Of a DNA stretch of 22,195 nucleotides, positions 15,046-22,195 are shown in pieces. Position 1 is the stretch's first letter. Every line of letters begins with the position of its first letter. Source of the stretch: Candidatus Aminicenantota bacterium (GTDB lineage Bacteria > Acidobacteriota > Aminicenantia > Aminicenantales > JAFGAV01). The DNA is taken from contig VGJG01000001.1 in assembly GCA_016867615.1 (NCBI GenBank), positions 1-22,195 on the forward strand, read 5' to 3'. The notes under the pieces are model-generated. The model saw only the letters and a list, made by a program, of their open reading frames with translations, searched no databases and was not told where the DNA came from. Made by a program: the position numbers and the translations under genes.

Positions 15046-17883
15046 CTAGGGATTCCCCGGGCGCCGGCGCCTGGCGTCCAGGTCCATGGGCAGGATCACG
15101 GTGAAGGTCGACCCCCGGCCCTCCCGGCTTTCGACGCTGATCCGGCCCTCGTGCTCCTTGATGATGGCGTGGCTGATGGACAGCCCCAGCCCCGTCCCCT
15201 TGCCGATCCCCTTGGTGGTGAAGAAGGGGTCGAAGATGCGGGGCAGATGCTCCTTCTTGATCCCCGTGCCCGTGTCGGACACCCGGACCAGGGCCTCGTT
15301 GTTCTGCTCGGCGACCTCCAGGAGCAGTTCGCCGCCCTCGGGCATGGCGTCCAGGGCGTTGAGGATGAGGTTGATGAAGACCTGCTGCAGGCGTTCGCCC
15401 TGGGCCCAGATGGGCCTCAGGGCCGCCGGGCGGAACTCGAGCCGGATGTTCATGGCCTTGAGCTTGTATTCGATCAGAGCCAGGATCTCCCTCAGGCTGT
15501 CCACGAGCTGGACCCGGGCGAAGGCGATCTCCGAGGGGTTGCGGGCGAAGTTGAGAAGGTTCTTGATGATGCGGGCCACGCGGTCGGTCTGGACCTCGAT
15601 CTTCCCCAGGATCTGGGCGAAGTGCGGGTCGATCAGCTTCTTCTGCAGCATCTGGACGTAGCTGGAGATGCCCGTCAGGGGGGTGTTGATCTCATGGGCC
15701 ACGCCCGCCGAGAGCAGTCCGATCGAAGCCAGCTTCTCGGAGGTCATGAGCTGCTGCTGGAGCATGATCTTGTCGGTGATGTCCTCGAAGACGATGACCG
15801 TGCCGTAGGGGTTGAAGTTGTTGTCCAGGAGGGGCGTCTTGGCGATGTCGAAGATCCTGGTCTGGCCGGGGGCGACGTCCAGCCGGATCTCGCTCAGGAG
15901 CTGATAGTTCTGCTGGGTGTCGGAGGGGAACAGGGCGCCGAAGTTGGCCTCGCCCAGGACGCCCATCAGGCTCCTGTTCAGGGCCTCGTCCTTCCGTAGG
16001 CGGAACGTCTCCTCCAGGACCCTGTTCCAGCCGATGACCCGCCCCTCCTGGTTGAGGACGGCCACGCCCACGGTCAGGCTTTCGATGATGTTCTCGCTGT
16101 AATCCTTGAGGCGTTCGAGCTCCATGGCCCGTTCGCCGGCCTGGTCGTAGAGGTAGGCGTTCTCCAGGGCCAGGGCCACGGGATAGGCGATGGTCGTCAG
16201 CAGCTCCCAGTCCTCGCTGGTCAGGAAGGCGGCGTTCGTTTTCTTGCTCATGGCCAGGCAGCCGATGAGCTTGTCCTCGATCTTGAGGGGCATGAACTGG
16301 TAGAACCCCAGGGCCGAGAGCTTCTCGAAGTGAAAGCGCAATTCGCTGCGGCCGGTGAAGGCGTAGTAGGACAGATGCGACGATTCCCGCAAGGACCGGA
16401 AGAGGTCGGGGTCGAGGGTCAAGCGGGAGGGAAGGGAGGGGAAGTCCCCCCGCGCCTCGAGCAGGCTGAAGGTCCGGGGCTCGCTCTCGTCGGTAAGGAG
16501 GAGGGCGATGCCCCGGAGCGACAGGGCGTTGGCCACGAGCTCCAGGAGACGCTGGCTCAGGCGTTTCAGGTTCCGCTCCCGGCTCAGCTCCTGGCTGATG
16601 AACAGGAGGGTTTTGCGGTACTTGTAGCTCCGTCGGTAGAAGACCCGGTCGAGGATCGACTGGAAGAGCTTCTTCAGCGGCCCGATGAGCGTGGCGCCCA
16701 GGGCGATGGCCAGCACGCCCAGGAGGAGCGTCGTCCGCTGGTTTTCGGAGAAGAACTTCATCCTGGAGCTCACCAGGAGGTACAGGCTGGCGATGACGAA
16801 ATAGGAGAAGGCCAGGGTGGCGGCCTTCTTGATGATGATCTCGAAGTCCATGATCCTGTACCGGGACAGGGAGTAGGAGACGGTCAGCGGGATCAGGGCC
16901 TGGAAGAGGATGGTCAGCTCGCCGGTCCGGGAGGGCAGGCGGCCGAGGAGGAAGGGGAGTGTGGTCAGGACCAGAAAGGGGACGACCCCGATCCCCAGGC
17001 CGTAGGCGATCCAGGTGTACTGTTTCTTGACCAGGACGGAGGTTGTGCGCCGGGCGCTGTGGAACACGGAGGCGATGGTCAGCAGCAGGAAGGCCGCGAA
17101 ATGGAGCAGCTCGGCCTTCTCCAGCCCGTCGAGGAGAGCGACGACGCGTCGCGCCTCCAGGCCGCTCAGCCAGGGGAGGTGGAGCGAAGTCTGGCCGAGG
17201 AGGAGCAGGGCTCCGGGGATGTAGAAAACGACGGGCAGGTTGGGACGCCGCCTGACGAATTTCTTTCTCTGGGGGAAGAGGCTGAAATAATGAAAGAGCA
17301 GGGGGGGGAAGAGGACAAAGGCGGCCTTGTCCAGCCAGAAGAAGAGGCTGTCCAGGGCGTCCAGGCGCCCCGTGGGGGAAAAGACGTACAGGGCGTACAG
17401 GCAGATCGAGGTCAGGTAGAAGTACAGGTAGGGCATCGTCAGATGGGACTTGGCGTTGAAGAACACCACCGCTCCCAGGACGAGGGCGGTCAGGCCTACG
17501 AGGGCCAGGTAGAAATAGCCCGGCCCCGTGCCGCTCGTGGTCAGGTAGAACGAGGGCGAGAGGGGAGGTTGTCCCTCCCTTCCGATCTCATAAATGGCCC
17601 GTTGCTCGGCCTGGGCGATGAGCCACATCTGCTTGACCTGCTCCGCCCGGTTGGCGACGGGGTTGCCGTTGATGTTGAAGAGAATATCGCCTTCCTTGAT
17701 CCCGGAGAGGTAGGCCGGTCCGTCTTGAAGGACGCGTGCGGCGGTCAGGCCGTTGGGGCGCTGAACCCAGACGACTCCGTCGCTGGGCTCTTTCCAGACG
17801 GCCCGCTGATAAATATTCCAACCGCCGAGAACGAGCAGAATGAGGATCACCGGCACGGCGATCGAAGTCAGTCGCTTGTTCAT
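15046..17883 (-). CDS. Membrane histidine kinase with extracytoplasmic PDZ domain, multispan sensor, GAF and PAS domains
   Basis: 945 residues, inner membrane. Order: one membrane span (7-23); a PDZ-like domain (about 36-105; DGPAYLSGIKEGDILFNINGNPV), predicted outside the cytoplasm; about seven to eight further spans (about 123-410); a GAF domain (about 425-580); PAS (about 600-710; SLTVGVAVLNQEGRVIGWN); HisKA with phospho-acceptor H730 (GVAHEINTPLTG); and HATPase_c with N-box NLILNALDAMPEGG (about 840), DTGTGI, FDPFFTTK and GTGLGLS. It should phosphorylate the response regulator 14 bases downstream. The PDZ fold suggests recognition of peptide or protein C-termini, which fits a nearby secreted peptidase; the ligand is inference. 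No clear ribosome site precedes the ATG at 17883. It lies 45 bases after a small exported-protein gene on the same strand. Confidence 0.93.
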   Translation of the reverse strand: MNKRLTSIAVPVILILLVLGGWNIYQRAVWKEPSDGVVWVQRPNGLTAARVLQDGPAYLSGIKEGDILFNINGNPVANRAEQVKQMWLIAQAEQRAIYEIGREGQPPLSPSFYLTTSGTGPGYFYLALVGLTALVLGAVVFFNAKSHLTMPYLYFYLTSICLYALYVFSPTGRLDALDSLFFWLDKAAFVLFPPLLFHYFSLFPQRKKFVRRRPNLPVVFYIPGALLLLGQTSLHLPWLSGLEARRVVALLDGLEKAELLHFAAFLLLTIASVFHSARRTTSVLVKKQYTWIAYGLGIGVVPFLVLTTLPFLLGRLPSRTGELTILFQALIPLTVSYSLSRYRIMDFEIIIKKAATLAFSYFVIASLYLLVSSRMKFFSENQRTTLLLGVLAIALGATLIGPLKKLFQSILDRVFYRRSYKYRKTLLFISQELSRERNLKRLSQRLLELVANALSLRGIALLLTDESEPRTFSLLEARGDFPSLPSRLTLDPDLFRSLRESSHLSYYAFTGRSELRFHFEKLSALGFYQFMPLKIEDKLIGCLAMSKKTNAAFLTSEDWELLTTIAYPVALALENAYLYDQAGERAMELERLKDYSENIIESLTVGVAVLNQEGRVIGWNRVLEETFRLRKDEALNRSLMGVLGEANFGALFPSDTQQNYQLLSEIRLDVAPGQTRIFDIAKTPLLDNNFNPYGTVIVFEDITDKIMLQQQLMTSEKLASIGLLSAGVAHEINTPLTGISSYVQMLQKKLIDPHFAQILGKIEVQTDRVARIIKNLLNFARNPSEIAFARVQLVDSLREILALIEYKLKAMNIRLEFRPAALRPIWAQGERLQQVFINLILNALDAMPEGGELLLEVAEQNNEALVRVSDTGTGIKKEHLPRIFDPFFTTKGIGKGTGLGLSISHAIIKEHEGRISVESREGRGSTFTVILPMDLDARRRRPGNP

Positions 17884-17928
17884 TCGATGGAATTCAAAAA
17901 ATTGAACCTTTTATGCAAAAAAAATTTC

Positions 17929-18219
17929 CTACTTGAGGGCGTGCTTCCAGCCCGCCCGGATCACCCATTTGATGGCCGGTTGGGACCTGAGCTCCCTCAA
18001 TTCCTTGTTCTCCTCGAGGCCCAGGGGGTTCGTATTCCGGGAGAGGTAGGAGCTCATGTAATCAAAAGCCGGTTTCTGGCCGGGGACGCTTTCCTGGGCG
18101 AGCAGCGTCCCCCTTGTGCGGACGAATCCCTGTCCTTTGGACATGCGCGGCGGAAACAGCAGCGGAGTCAGGGTCAGAAGGGCGATGAGCCCCCAGCCCA
18201 TCCGCATCCTTCTTTTCAT
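17929..18219 (-). CDS. Small exported protein of unknown function upstream of the PDZ kinase
   Basis: Up to 96 residues; not recognised. The N-terminus (KRRMRMGWG, then LIALLTLTPLLFP) is a signal peptide or membrane anchor, followed by about 70 mostly polar residues with GQKPAFDYMSSYLSRNTN and a basic end. With no Cys and no motif, no function can be assigned. It is co-directional with and 45 bases upstream of the kinase, so it may be an accessory or ligand of the sensor, or simply a neighbour. Start choice is open: the ATG at 18219 gives the positively charged signal-peptide head but has no ribosome site and coincides with the predicted transcription start; the ATG at 18201 has AGAAGG 6 bases upstream but loses the charged head. 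Confidence 0.6.
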   Translation of the reverse strand: MKRRMRMGWGLIALLTLTPLLFPPRMSKGQGFVRTRGTLLAQESVPGQKPAFDYMSSYLSRNTNPLGLEENKELRELRSQPAIKWVIRAGWKHALK

Positions 18220-18225
18220 GCTTTA

Positions 18226-18254
18226 AAATTAAGGCTTTCCGCGGGGTTTGTCAA
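18226..18254 (-). promoter_or_regulatory. Promoter candidate for the small exported protein / kinase / regulator operon
   Basis: On the minus strand a perfect TTGACA (18249-18254) is followed after 17 bases by TAATTT (18226-18231), a weak -10. Transcription would begin near 18219, at the first candidate start codon. Confidence 0.35.
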
Positions 18255-18345
18255 CATGGCGCGTAGGACTCGCCGTCTCACCCGTGAATTCGGCCGTTTG
18301 CGCCGGGCGTGGGCGTTTCGGCCGGAGACGCTGACCGGCGCGCGT

Positions 18346-18374
18346 TTGACAAAGAAGAGGGCTTGCCCTAACAT
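18346..18374 (+). promoter_or_regulatory. Promoter of the pilus/secretion assembly operon
   Basis: Perfect TTGACA (18346-18351), 17-base spacer and TAACAT (18369-18374, four of six). Transcription would start near 18381, only about 4 bases before the ATG at 18385, implying a leaderless message. Confidence 0.45.
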
Positions 18375-18384
18375 GAAAATCCTA

Positions 18385-19593
18385 ATGCCCCAGTTTGCCT
18401 GCCGTCTGGCCACGGAGGAGGGACGCCTCCTGACGGAGACGTTCATCTCCCCCTCGCGCGAGGAATGCCGGAAACACTTCGAATCCAAGGGTTTTTGCGT
18501 CCTCTCGGTCAAGAAGGACTGGAAAAAAATCGAGATCTCGCTGTCCCAGCTGAGCCGCAAGGTGCGGGACAAGGATTTCATCCTATTCAATCAGGAGCTC
18601 ATGTACCTCCTCCGGGCCGGGTACCCCGTCCTCAAGAGCTTGGAGATCATCATGAGCCGGACGAGGAACCGGAATCTCCTGGAGGTCCTGCTCCGTGTGG
18701 CCGACGGGGTCCGGAGCGGCAAGAACCTGTCCGAGGCCTTTGCCGCCCTGGGGGACAGGTTCCCGGCGGTGTATAAGGCCGCGCTGCAAGCCGGCGAGCA
18801 AAGCGGAGGCCTGGCCCAGCCCCTCGGTCGTTACCTGGAATACGCCCGCAACATCGAAAAGACCAAATCCCGCGTCCGGCGGGCGCTCGTCTATCCCAGC
18901 CTCCTCCTCATCCTGTCCTTTTCCCTGCTGATGGTCCTCATCAATTTCATCCTGCCCCGGTTTTCAGGGTTCTATGCGGATTTCGACGCCGATTTGCCCG
19001 GCGTCACGCGCTTCCTCGTCGGGTTCTCGCTCGTCATCAGGCGGGCCATGCCGTTCTTCGCCCTGGGGCTTTTGCTCCTGACCGCGGCGTATTTCTTGTT
19101 GGGGAGGAAGGAAGCCAACCGCGTCTGGCTCGACCGGCTCAAGCTCGGCCTGCCCTACGCCCGGAGGATATGGCTCGACACGGGAACGGCGCTTTTCGCC
19201 CGCACCCTGGGCTTGCTGGTCCAGGCGGGGATCCCGCTCCTGCCGGCCGTCCGGCTGGCCTGTCAGGCCATTCCCAACCGGCACCTGTTCCGCATGACGG
19301 CCGCCGTTCCCGAGGACATCCGCAACGGGCAGAGTCTTTCGGACTCCCTGGCCCGCTGCGGTTTCTTCCCCGGCCTGGCCCTGGACATGATCCGCATCGG
19401 CGAGACCTCGGCGAACCTGGAGGGCATGCTGGCCGAGACGGCGGAGGTCTACGACGATTCGGTCCAAGCCCGGGTGGACACCTTCGTCTCCCTCATCGAG
19501 CCCGTGCTGATCATCGTCATGGGCATCCTGGTGGCGGTCATGCTCCTGTCGGTTTATCTGCCGATCTTCAACATCATCACCGTCACCCGCTAA
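18385..19593 (+). CDS. gspF: Type II secretion / type IV pilus inner-membrane platform protein (GspF/PilC family)
   Basis: 402 residues, the family's usual length. It is the polytopic platform that couples the assembly ATPase to pilin or pseudopilin polymerisation. Two repeated cytoplasmic T2SF domains are visible: the first (about 60-165) contains FNQELMYLLRAGYPVLKSLEII and the second (about 265-365) FARTLGLLVQAGIPLLPAVRLA, each followed by a GE(Q/T)S-type helix. Membrane spans lie near 170-193, 224-240 and 370-396. The start is the ATG at 18385, because MPQF matches the family N-terminus (MPxFxY) and the upstream ATG at 18373 overlaps the -10 element. The reading frame stays open far upstream, but only by antisense coincidence with the kinase gene. 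First gene of the plus-strand assembly operon. Confidence 0.93.
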   Translation: MPQFACRLATEEGRLLTETFISPSREECRKHFESKGFCVLSVKKDWKKIEISLSQLSRKVRDKDFILFNQELMYLLRAGYPVLKSLEIIMSRTRNRNLLEVLLRVADGVRSGKNLSEAFAALGDRFPAVYKAALQAGEQSGGLAQPLGRYLEYARNIEKTKSRVRRALVYPSLLLILSFSLLMVLINFILPRFSGFYADFDADLPGVTRFLVGFSLVIRRAMPFFALGLLLLTAAYFLLGRKEANRVWLDRLKLGLPYARRIWLDTGTALFARTLGLLVQAGIPLLPAVRLACQAIPNRHLFRMTAAVPEDIRNGQSLSDSLARCGFFPGLALDMIRIGETSANLEGMLAETAEVYDDSVQARVDTFVSLIEPVLIIVMGILVAVMLLSVYLPIFNIITVTR

Positions 19594-19599
19594 CGAGCC

Positions 19600-21210
19600 A
19601 TGGCCAAGAAAGACAAAGACACGACGCTCCTCAGCGAGGGACGCGACGTCCGGAAGCTGGCCGAGCTTCACCGCGTCCCGGAGGCCGACCTGAGCCGCGT
19701 GTCGCTCGACCGCGACCTCGTCCGGTCCTTTCCCCCGGAGTTCCTCTACCGGTCCAACTTCATCCCCTTCGGCCGGGACGGGGAGACGGTCCTGGTGGCC
19801 ATGGCCGACCCCTCGGATATCGAGACCATCGACGCCGTGGAATCGTTCCTGGGACGCAAGGTCCAGGTCTTCGTCGCCTCGCCCCGAGCCGTGCACGAGG
19901 CCCTGCGCCAGAGCGAAGCCGTGCTCCAGGTCCTGAGGGAAGCCACGGAGGGATTCGTCACCCAGGTCGTGGAGAAGGAGGACGGCCAGGAAGAGGAGGT
20001 CCTCTCCATCGAAAAGCTGGCCGATCAGGACGGCTCGATCATCAAGCTGGTCAACACCATCATCTTCACCGCCGTCCAGAAGAGGGCCTCGGACATCCAC
20101 ATCGAGTCCCGGGAGGAGGGGGTCCAGGTCAAGTACCGCGTCGACGGCGTGCTCGGCCAGGCCATGGAGCCCGTGGACCGGAAGTACCACTCGCCGATCA
20201 TCACCCGCCTCAAGGTCATGTCCGACCTGGACATCGCCGAGCGCCGCGTGCCCCAGGACGGCCGGTTCCGCCTCCGGATCAAGGACAAGACGATCGACTT
20301 CCGCCTGTCGATCATGCCCGGCATCTACGGCGAGGACGCCGTGATCCGCATCCTGGACAAGGAGATGATCACCGAGGCCTTCGCCGAGCTGAGGCTGGAC
20401 CTGCTGGGGTTTTCCGAGGAGGTGCTGCAGCGGTTCCGGCGCTACACCCTCCAGCCCTACGGCATGATCCTCGTCACCGGCCCGACGGGCAGCGGCAAGA
20501 CGACGACCCTCTACGCCGCCCTGACCGAGATCAAGAGCCCCGAGGACAAGATCATCACCATCGAGGACCCGGTCGAGTACCAGATCGACGGCCTGACCCA
20601 GATCCCGGTCAACGAGAAGAAGGGCTTGACCTTCGCCCGGGGGCTGCGCTCGATCCTGCGCCACGACCCGGACAAGATCATGGTCGGCGAGATCCGGGAC
20701 CCCGAGACGGCCCAGATCGCCATCCAGTCGGCGCTCACCGGCCACCTGGTCTTCACCACCGTCCACGCCAACAACGTCTTCGACGTCATCGGCCGCTTCC
20801 TGCACATGCAGGTCGACCCCTACAGCTTCATCTCCGCCCTGAACTGCATCCTGGCCCAGCGCCTCATGCGGGTCCTCTGCCCCCGGTGCAAGACGGCGGT
20901 CAAGGTCGACGAGGCGATGATGGCCGATTCCGGGCTGCCCGCGGACACGTTCCGCCGCCAGACGATCTACGAGGCCCGGGGATGCTCCGAATGCGGCCTG
21001 ACCGGCTACCGCGGACGCACGGCCATCGCCGAGCTCCTGGAGCTTTCGGACGTCATCCGGGAGATGATCCTGGAGAGGAAGCCGTTGTCCGAGGTCAAGA
21101 AACGGGCCAAGGCGGAGGGCATGGTGTTCCTCCGCGAGGTGGGCCTCCAGAAAGTCCTTCGGGGAACGACCAGCCTGAAGGAGCTGAACAAGGTGACGTT
21201 CGTCGAATGA
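19600..21210 (+). CDS. gspE: Secretion/pilus assembly ATPase (GspE/PilB family)
   Basis: 536 residues. Hexameric cytoplasmic motor that hydrolyses ATP to drive pilin or pseudopilin extrusion through the GspF platform. The N-terminal MshEN/T2SSE_N domain (about 20-110) includes PPEFLYRSNFIPFG and VAMADPSDIETID. The core shows RASDIHIE, Walker A GPTGSGKTTT (294-303), the Asp-box ITIEDPVEYQ, Walker B ILRHDPDKIMVGEIRDPETA and the His-box LTGHLVFTTVHANN. A tetracysteine zinc site follows: CPRC (427-430) and CSEC (about 462), typical of extension ATPases rather than PilT retraction ATPases. It starts 6 bases after gspF, and its stop overlaps the next start as ATGA. Confidence 0.96.
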   Translation: MAKKDKDTTLLSEGRDVRKLAELHRVPEADLSRVSLDRDLVRSFPPEFLYRSNFIPFGRDGETVLVAMADPSDIETIDAVESFLGRKVQVFVASPRAVHEALRQSEAVLQVLREATEGFVTQVVEKEDGQEEEVLSIEKLADQDGSIIKLVNTIIFTAVQKRASDIHIESREEGVQVKYRVDGVLGQAMEPVDRKYHSPIITRLKVMSDLDIAERRVPQDGRFRLRIKDKTIDFRLSIMPGIYGEDAVIRILDKEMITEAFAELRLDLLGFSEEVLQRFRRYTLQPYGMILVTGPTGSGKTTTLYAALTEIKSPEDKIITIEDPVEYQIDGLTQIPVNEKKGLTFARGLRSILRHDPDKIMVGEIRDPETAQIAIQSALTGHLVFTTVHANNVFDVIGRFLHMQVDPYSFISALNCILAQRLMRVLCPRCKTAVKVDEAMMADSGLPADTFRRQTIYEARGCSECGLTGYRGRTAIAELLELSDVIREMILERKPLSEVKKRAKAEGMVFLREVGLQKVLRGTTSLKELNKVTFVE

Positions 21211-22127
21211 GGATCAAAGAGTACTTCCTGCGGGGGCCGCGGCTCGGCCTGCACTTCATGCTGACCTCCCGGGCCCTGGCCTGCCTGTCCCCGAAAGCCC
21301 GTGAGCGACGGGCGGACTACGGACGGGCGATCCTGCCCCTGCCCCCCAAGAGCCTCGAGCCCGGTTTCGAGGCGCCCAACATAAAAGACCCGGCCGGGTT
21401 GGCGGAACTCGTCCGCGAAGCGGCCCGAGGGGCGCGGGGCGGGGGGCGCGACGCCGCGCTCCTTCTGCCCGAGACCTGCCAGAAGAGCTTCGTCCTGGCC
21501 TTCGAGGGATTCCCCCCCCGTGCCGGGGAGAGAAGGGAATGGATTCTCTGGCGGCTGAGGAAGCAGATGCCCTCTTTGCCGGAGGATGTCCGCCTGTCCT
21601 ACGACGCCGCGTCCAACGGGTCGCCGCGCCGCGTGTTCGCCTCCCTGGCCCGGTCGTCGGTCATCCGGGAATATGAGAGCCTGTTCGCCTCCTGCGGGTT
21701 CAAGCTGAGAATGATCGGGCTCCCCATCCTGGGCTTGCTGAACCTGCTCGACCGGCAGGGGGAGAGGGACGTCCTCCTGGTCAACATCGAAGCGGACGCC
21801 GTGAGCCTCCTGGCGCTTCTCGACGGACAGCCGGCTCTCTACCGTCTCAAGCCTTTTCTCGCCGGAAAGGACCTCGTCCCGGATGTCCTGGCGGCGGCCG
21901 TCGCCAGGGAGATCGCGGGGACGAAGCGCTTTCTCGAGGACCGGGAGAAAAGGGCCGTGGCGGCCGTATGGGTCCGCGCGGGCGCGGGCGGGGATCCCGC
22001 GGAACTCCTCGCCGGCCTCAAGGCCGGACTCGAACTCCCCGTACGCCGGCTCGATGCGCCTCCCTCGTCGGGCTTCAATCAGCGGGAGGGGCATTTCCTG
22101 GGCCCGCTCATAGGAGCGGCGTCATGA
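21207..22127 (+). CDS. PilM/GspL-like assembly protein (actin-fold, divergent)
   Basis: 306 residues. By position (after gspE and before a PilN-like gene) and weak sequence similarity it is the cytoplasmic PilM/GspL-type adaptor that links the ATPase to PilN/PilO. Supporting stretches: WRLRKQMPSLPEDVRLSYDA, VIREYESLFASCGFKLRMIGLPILGLLNLL and VLLVNIEADAVSLLALLDG, which follow the PilM order. The N-terminal phosphate-loop motif (DIGSSSIK-like) is not visible; the equivalent segment reads PRLGLHFMLTSRA, so nucleotide binding may be lost. The start overlaps the gspE stop (ATGA). Family assignment is moderate. Confidence 0.65.
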   Translation: MRIKEYFLRGPRLGLHFMLTSRALACLSPKARERRADYGRAILPLPPKSLEPGFEAPNIKDPAGLAELVREAARGARGGGRDAALLLPETCQKSFVLAFEGFPPRAGERREWILWRLRKQMPSLPEDVRLSYDAASNGSPRRVFASLARSSVIREYESLFASCGFKLRMIGLPILGLLNLLDRQGERDVLLVNIEADAVSLLALLDGQPALYRLKPFLAGKDLVPDVLAAAVAREIAGTKRFLEDREKRAVAAVWVRAGAGGDPAELLAGLKAGLELPVRRLDAPPSSGFNQREGHFLGPLIGAAS

Positions 22128-22195
22128 ACGGAAGCCGCGGGATCAACATCAACCTGGCCGGCGAGCCGCTGAAAAACACGAGGTTTTTCAGGGCG
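22124..22195 (+). CDS. PilN-like assembly protein, 5' fragment
   Basis: Only the first 24 residues are in the window. INININLAGEPLKNTRFFR fits the conserved cytoplasmic head of PilN/fimbrial assembly proteins (an INL...P..N.R pattern) that binds PilM, just before their single membrane span. GGAG lies 7 bases upstream of the ATG, which overlaps the previous stop by 4 bases. The position after the PilM-like gene supports the call. Confidence 0.65.
   Translation, partial: MNGSRGININLAGEPLKNTRFFRA

Noticed and set aside
17905..17945. Sigma-54-like element (GG then GC in an A/T run) ahead of the kinase gene
   Set aside because: The GG-to-GC spacing is 11 bases rather than the required 10, and the rest of the -24 box is missing.
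16330..18384. Upstream extension of the gspF reading frame (would give a 1087-residue protein)
   Set aside because: The first two-thirds is antisense to the kinase gene and Gly/Glu/Gln-rich. Real GspF homology begins at MPQF (18385).

Overview
The window is GC-rich (about 60-65% by eye) and densely packed with bacterial genes. It has no rRNA, tRNA, insertion sequence, phage gene or CRISPR array that I could see. The gene set suggests a strictly anaerobic or fermentative, didermic, amino-acid-using bacterium: an electron-bifurcation-type NuoE/NuoF pair, a hexameric glutamate dehydrogenase, a type IV pilus/type II secretion assembly module, and a sigma-54 two-component system. An Acidobacteriota/Aminicenantes-like source is my guess from gene content only; no rRNA or marker gene confirms it.

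Layout. Positions 1-7643 (minus strand, read right to left) carry gdhA, then a large sensor/PEP-synthase-like protein. After an internal promoter come nuoE and a NuoF-GltD fusion that runs off the left edge. Positions 7644-8220 hold a 577-bp non-coding gap with a possible small RNA and two strong palindromes. Positions 8221-9660 (minus) hold glnA. It is divergent from an Lrp/AsnC-family regulator (9804-10325, plus), and the two share an AT-rich promoter region with a large inverted repeat. A class 1B S-adenosylmethionine decarboxylase (10443-10904) follows from its own promoter. A secreted M1-type metallopeptidase (11018-13639, plus) is preceded by a near-consensus sigma-54 -24/-12 element. 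Converging on it from the minus strand are an NtrC-type response regulator (13649-15031), a PDZ-containing multi-membrane-span histidine kinase (15046-17883) and a small exported protein (17929-18219). Positions 18385-22195 (plus) carry the assembly operon gspF-gspE-pilM-like-pilN-like, cut by the right edge.

How the parts fit. The left half reads as a nitrogen/redox module: glutamate dehydrogenase and glutamine synthetase interconvert ammonium, 2-oxoglutarate, glutamate and glutamine; the Lrp-type protein is the natural regulator; and NuoE/NuoF-GltD would move electrons between NAD(H), probably NADP(H), and ferredoxin. TTGTCA half-sites recur at the glnA/lrp and gdhA promoters. The right-centre reads as an envelope sensing circuit: PDZ kinase to sigma-54 activator to, by inference, the adjacent sigma-54-preceded peptidase gene. 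The most novel-looking items are (a) the 1072-residue protein joining a GAF-like sensor, an ATP-grasp PEP-synthase domain and a degenerate nucleotidyltransferase tail, co-transcribed with gdhA, and (b) the PDZ-kinase/sigma-54/peptidase locus.
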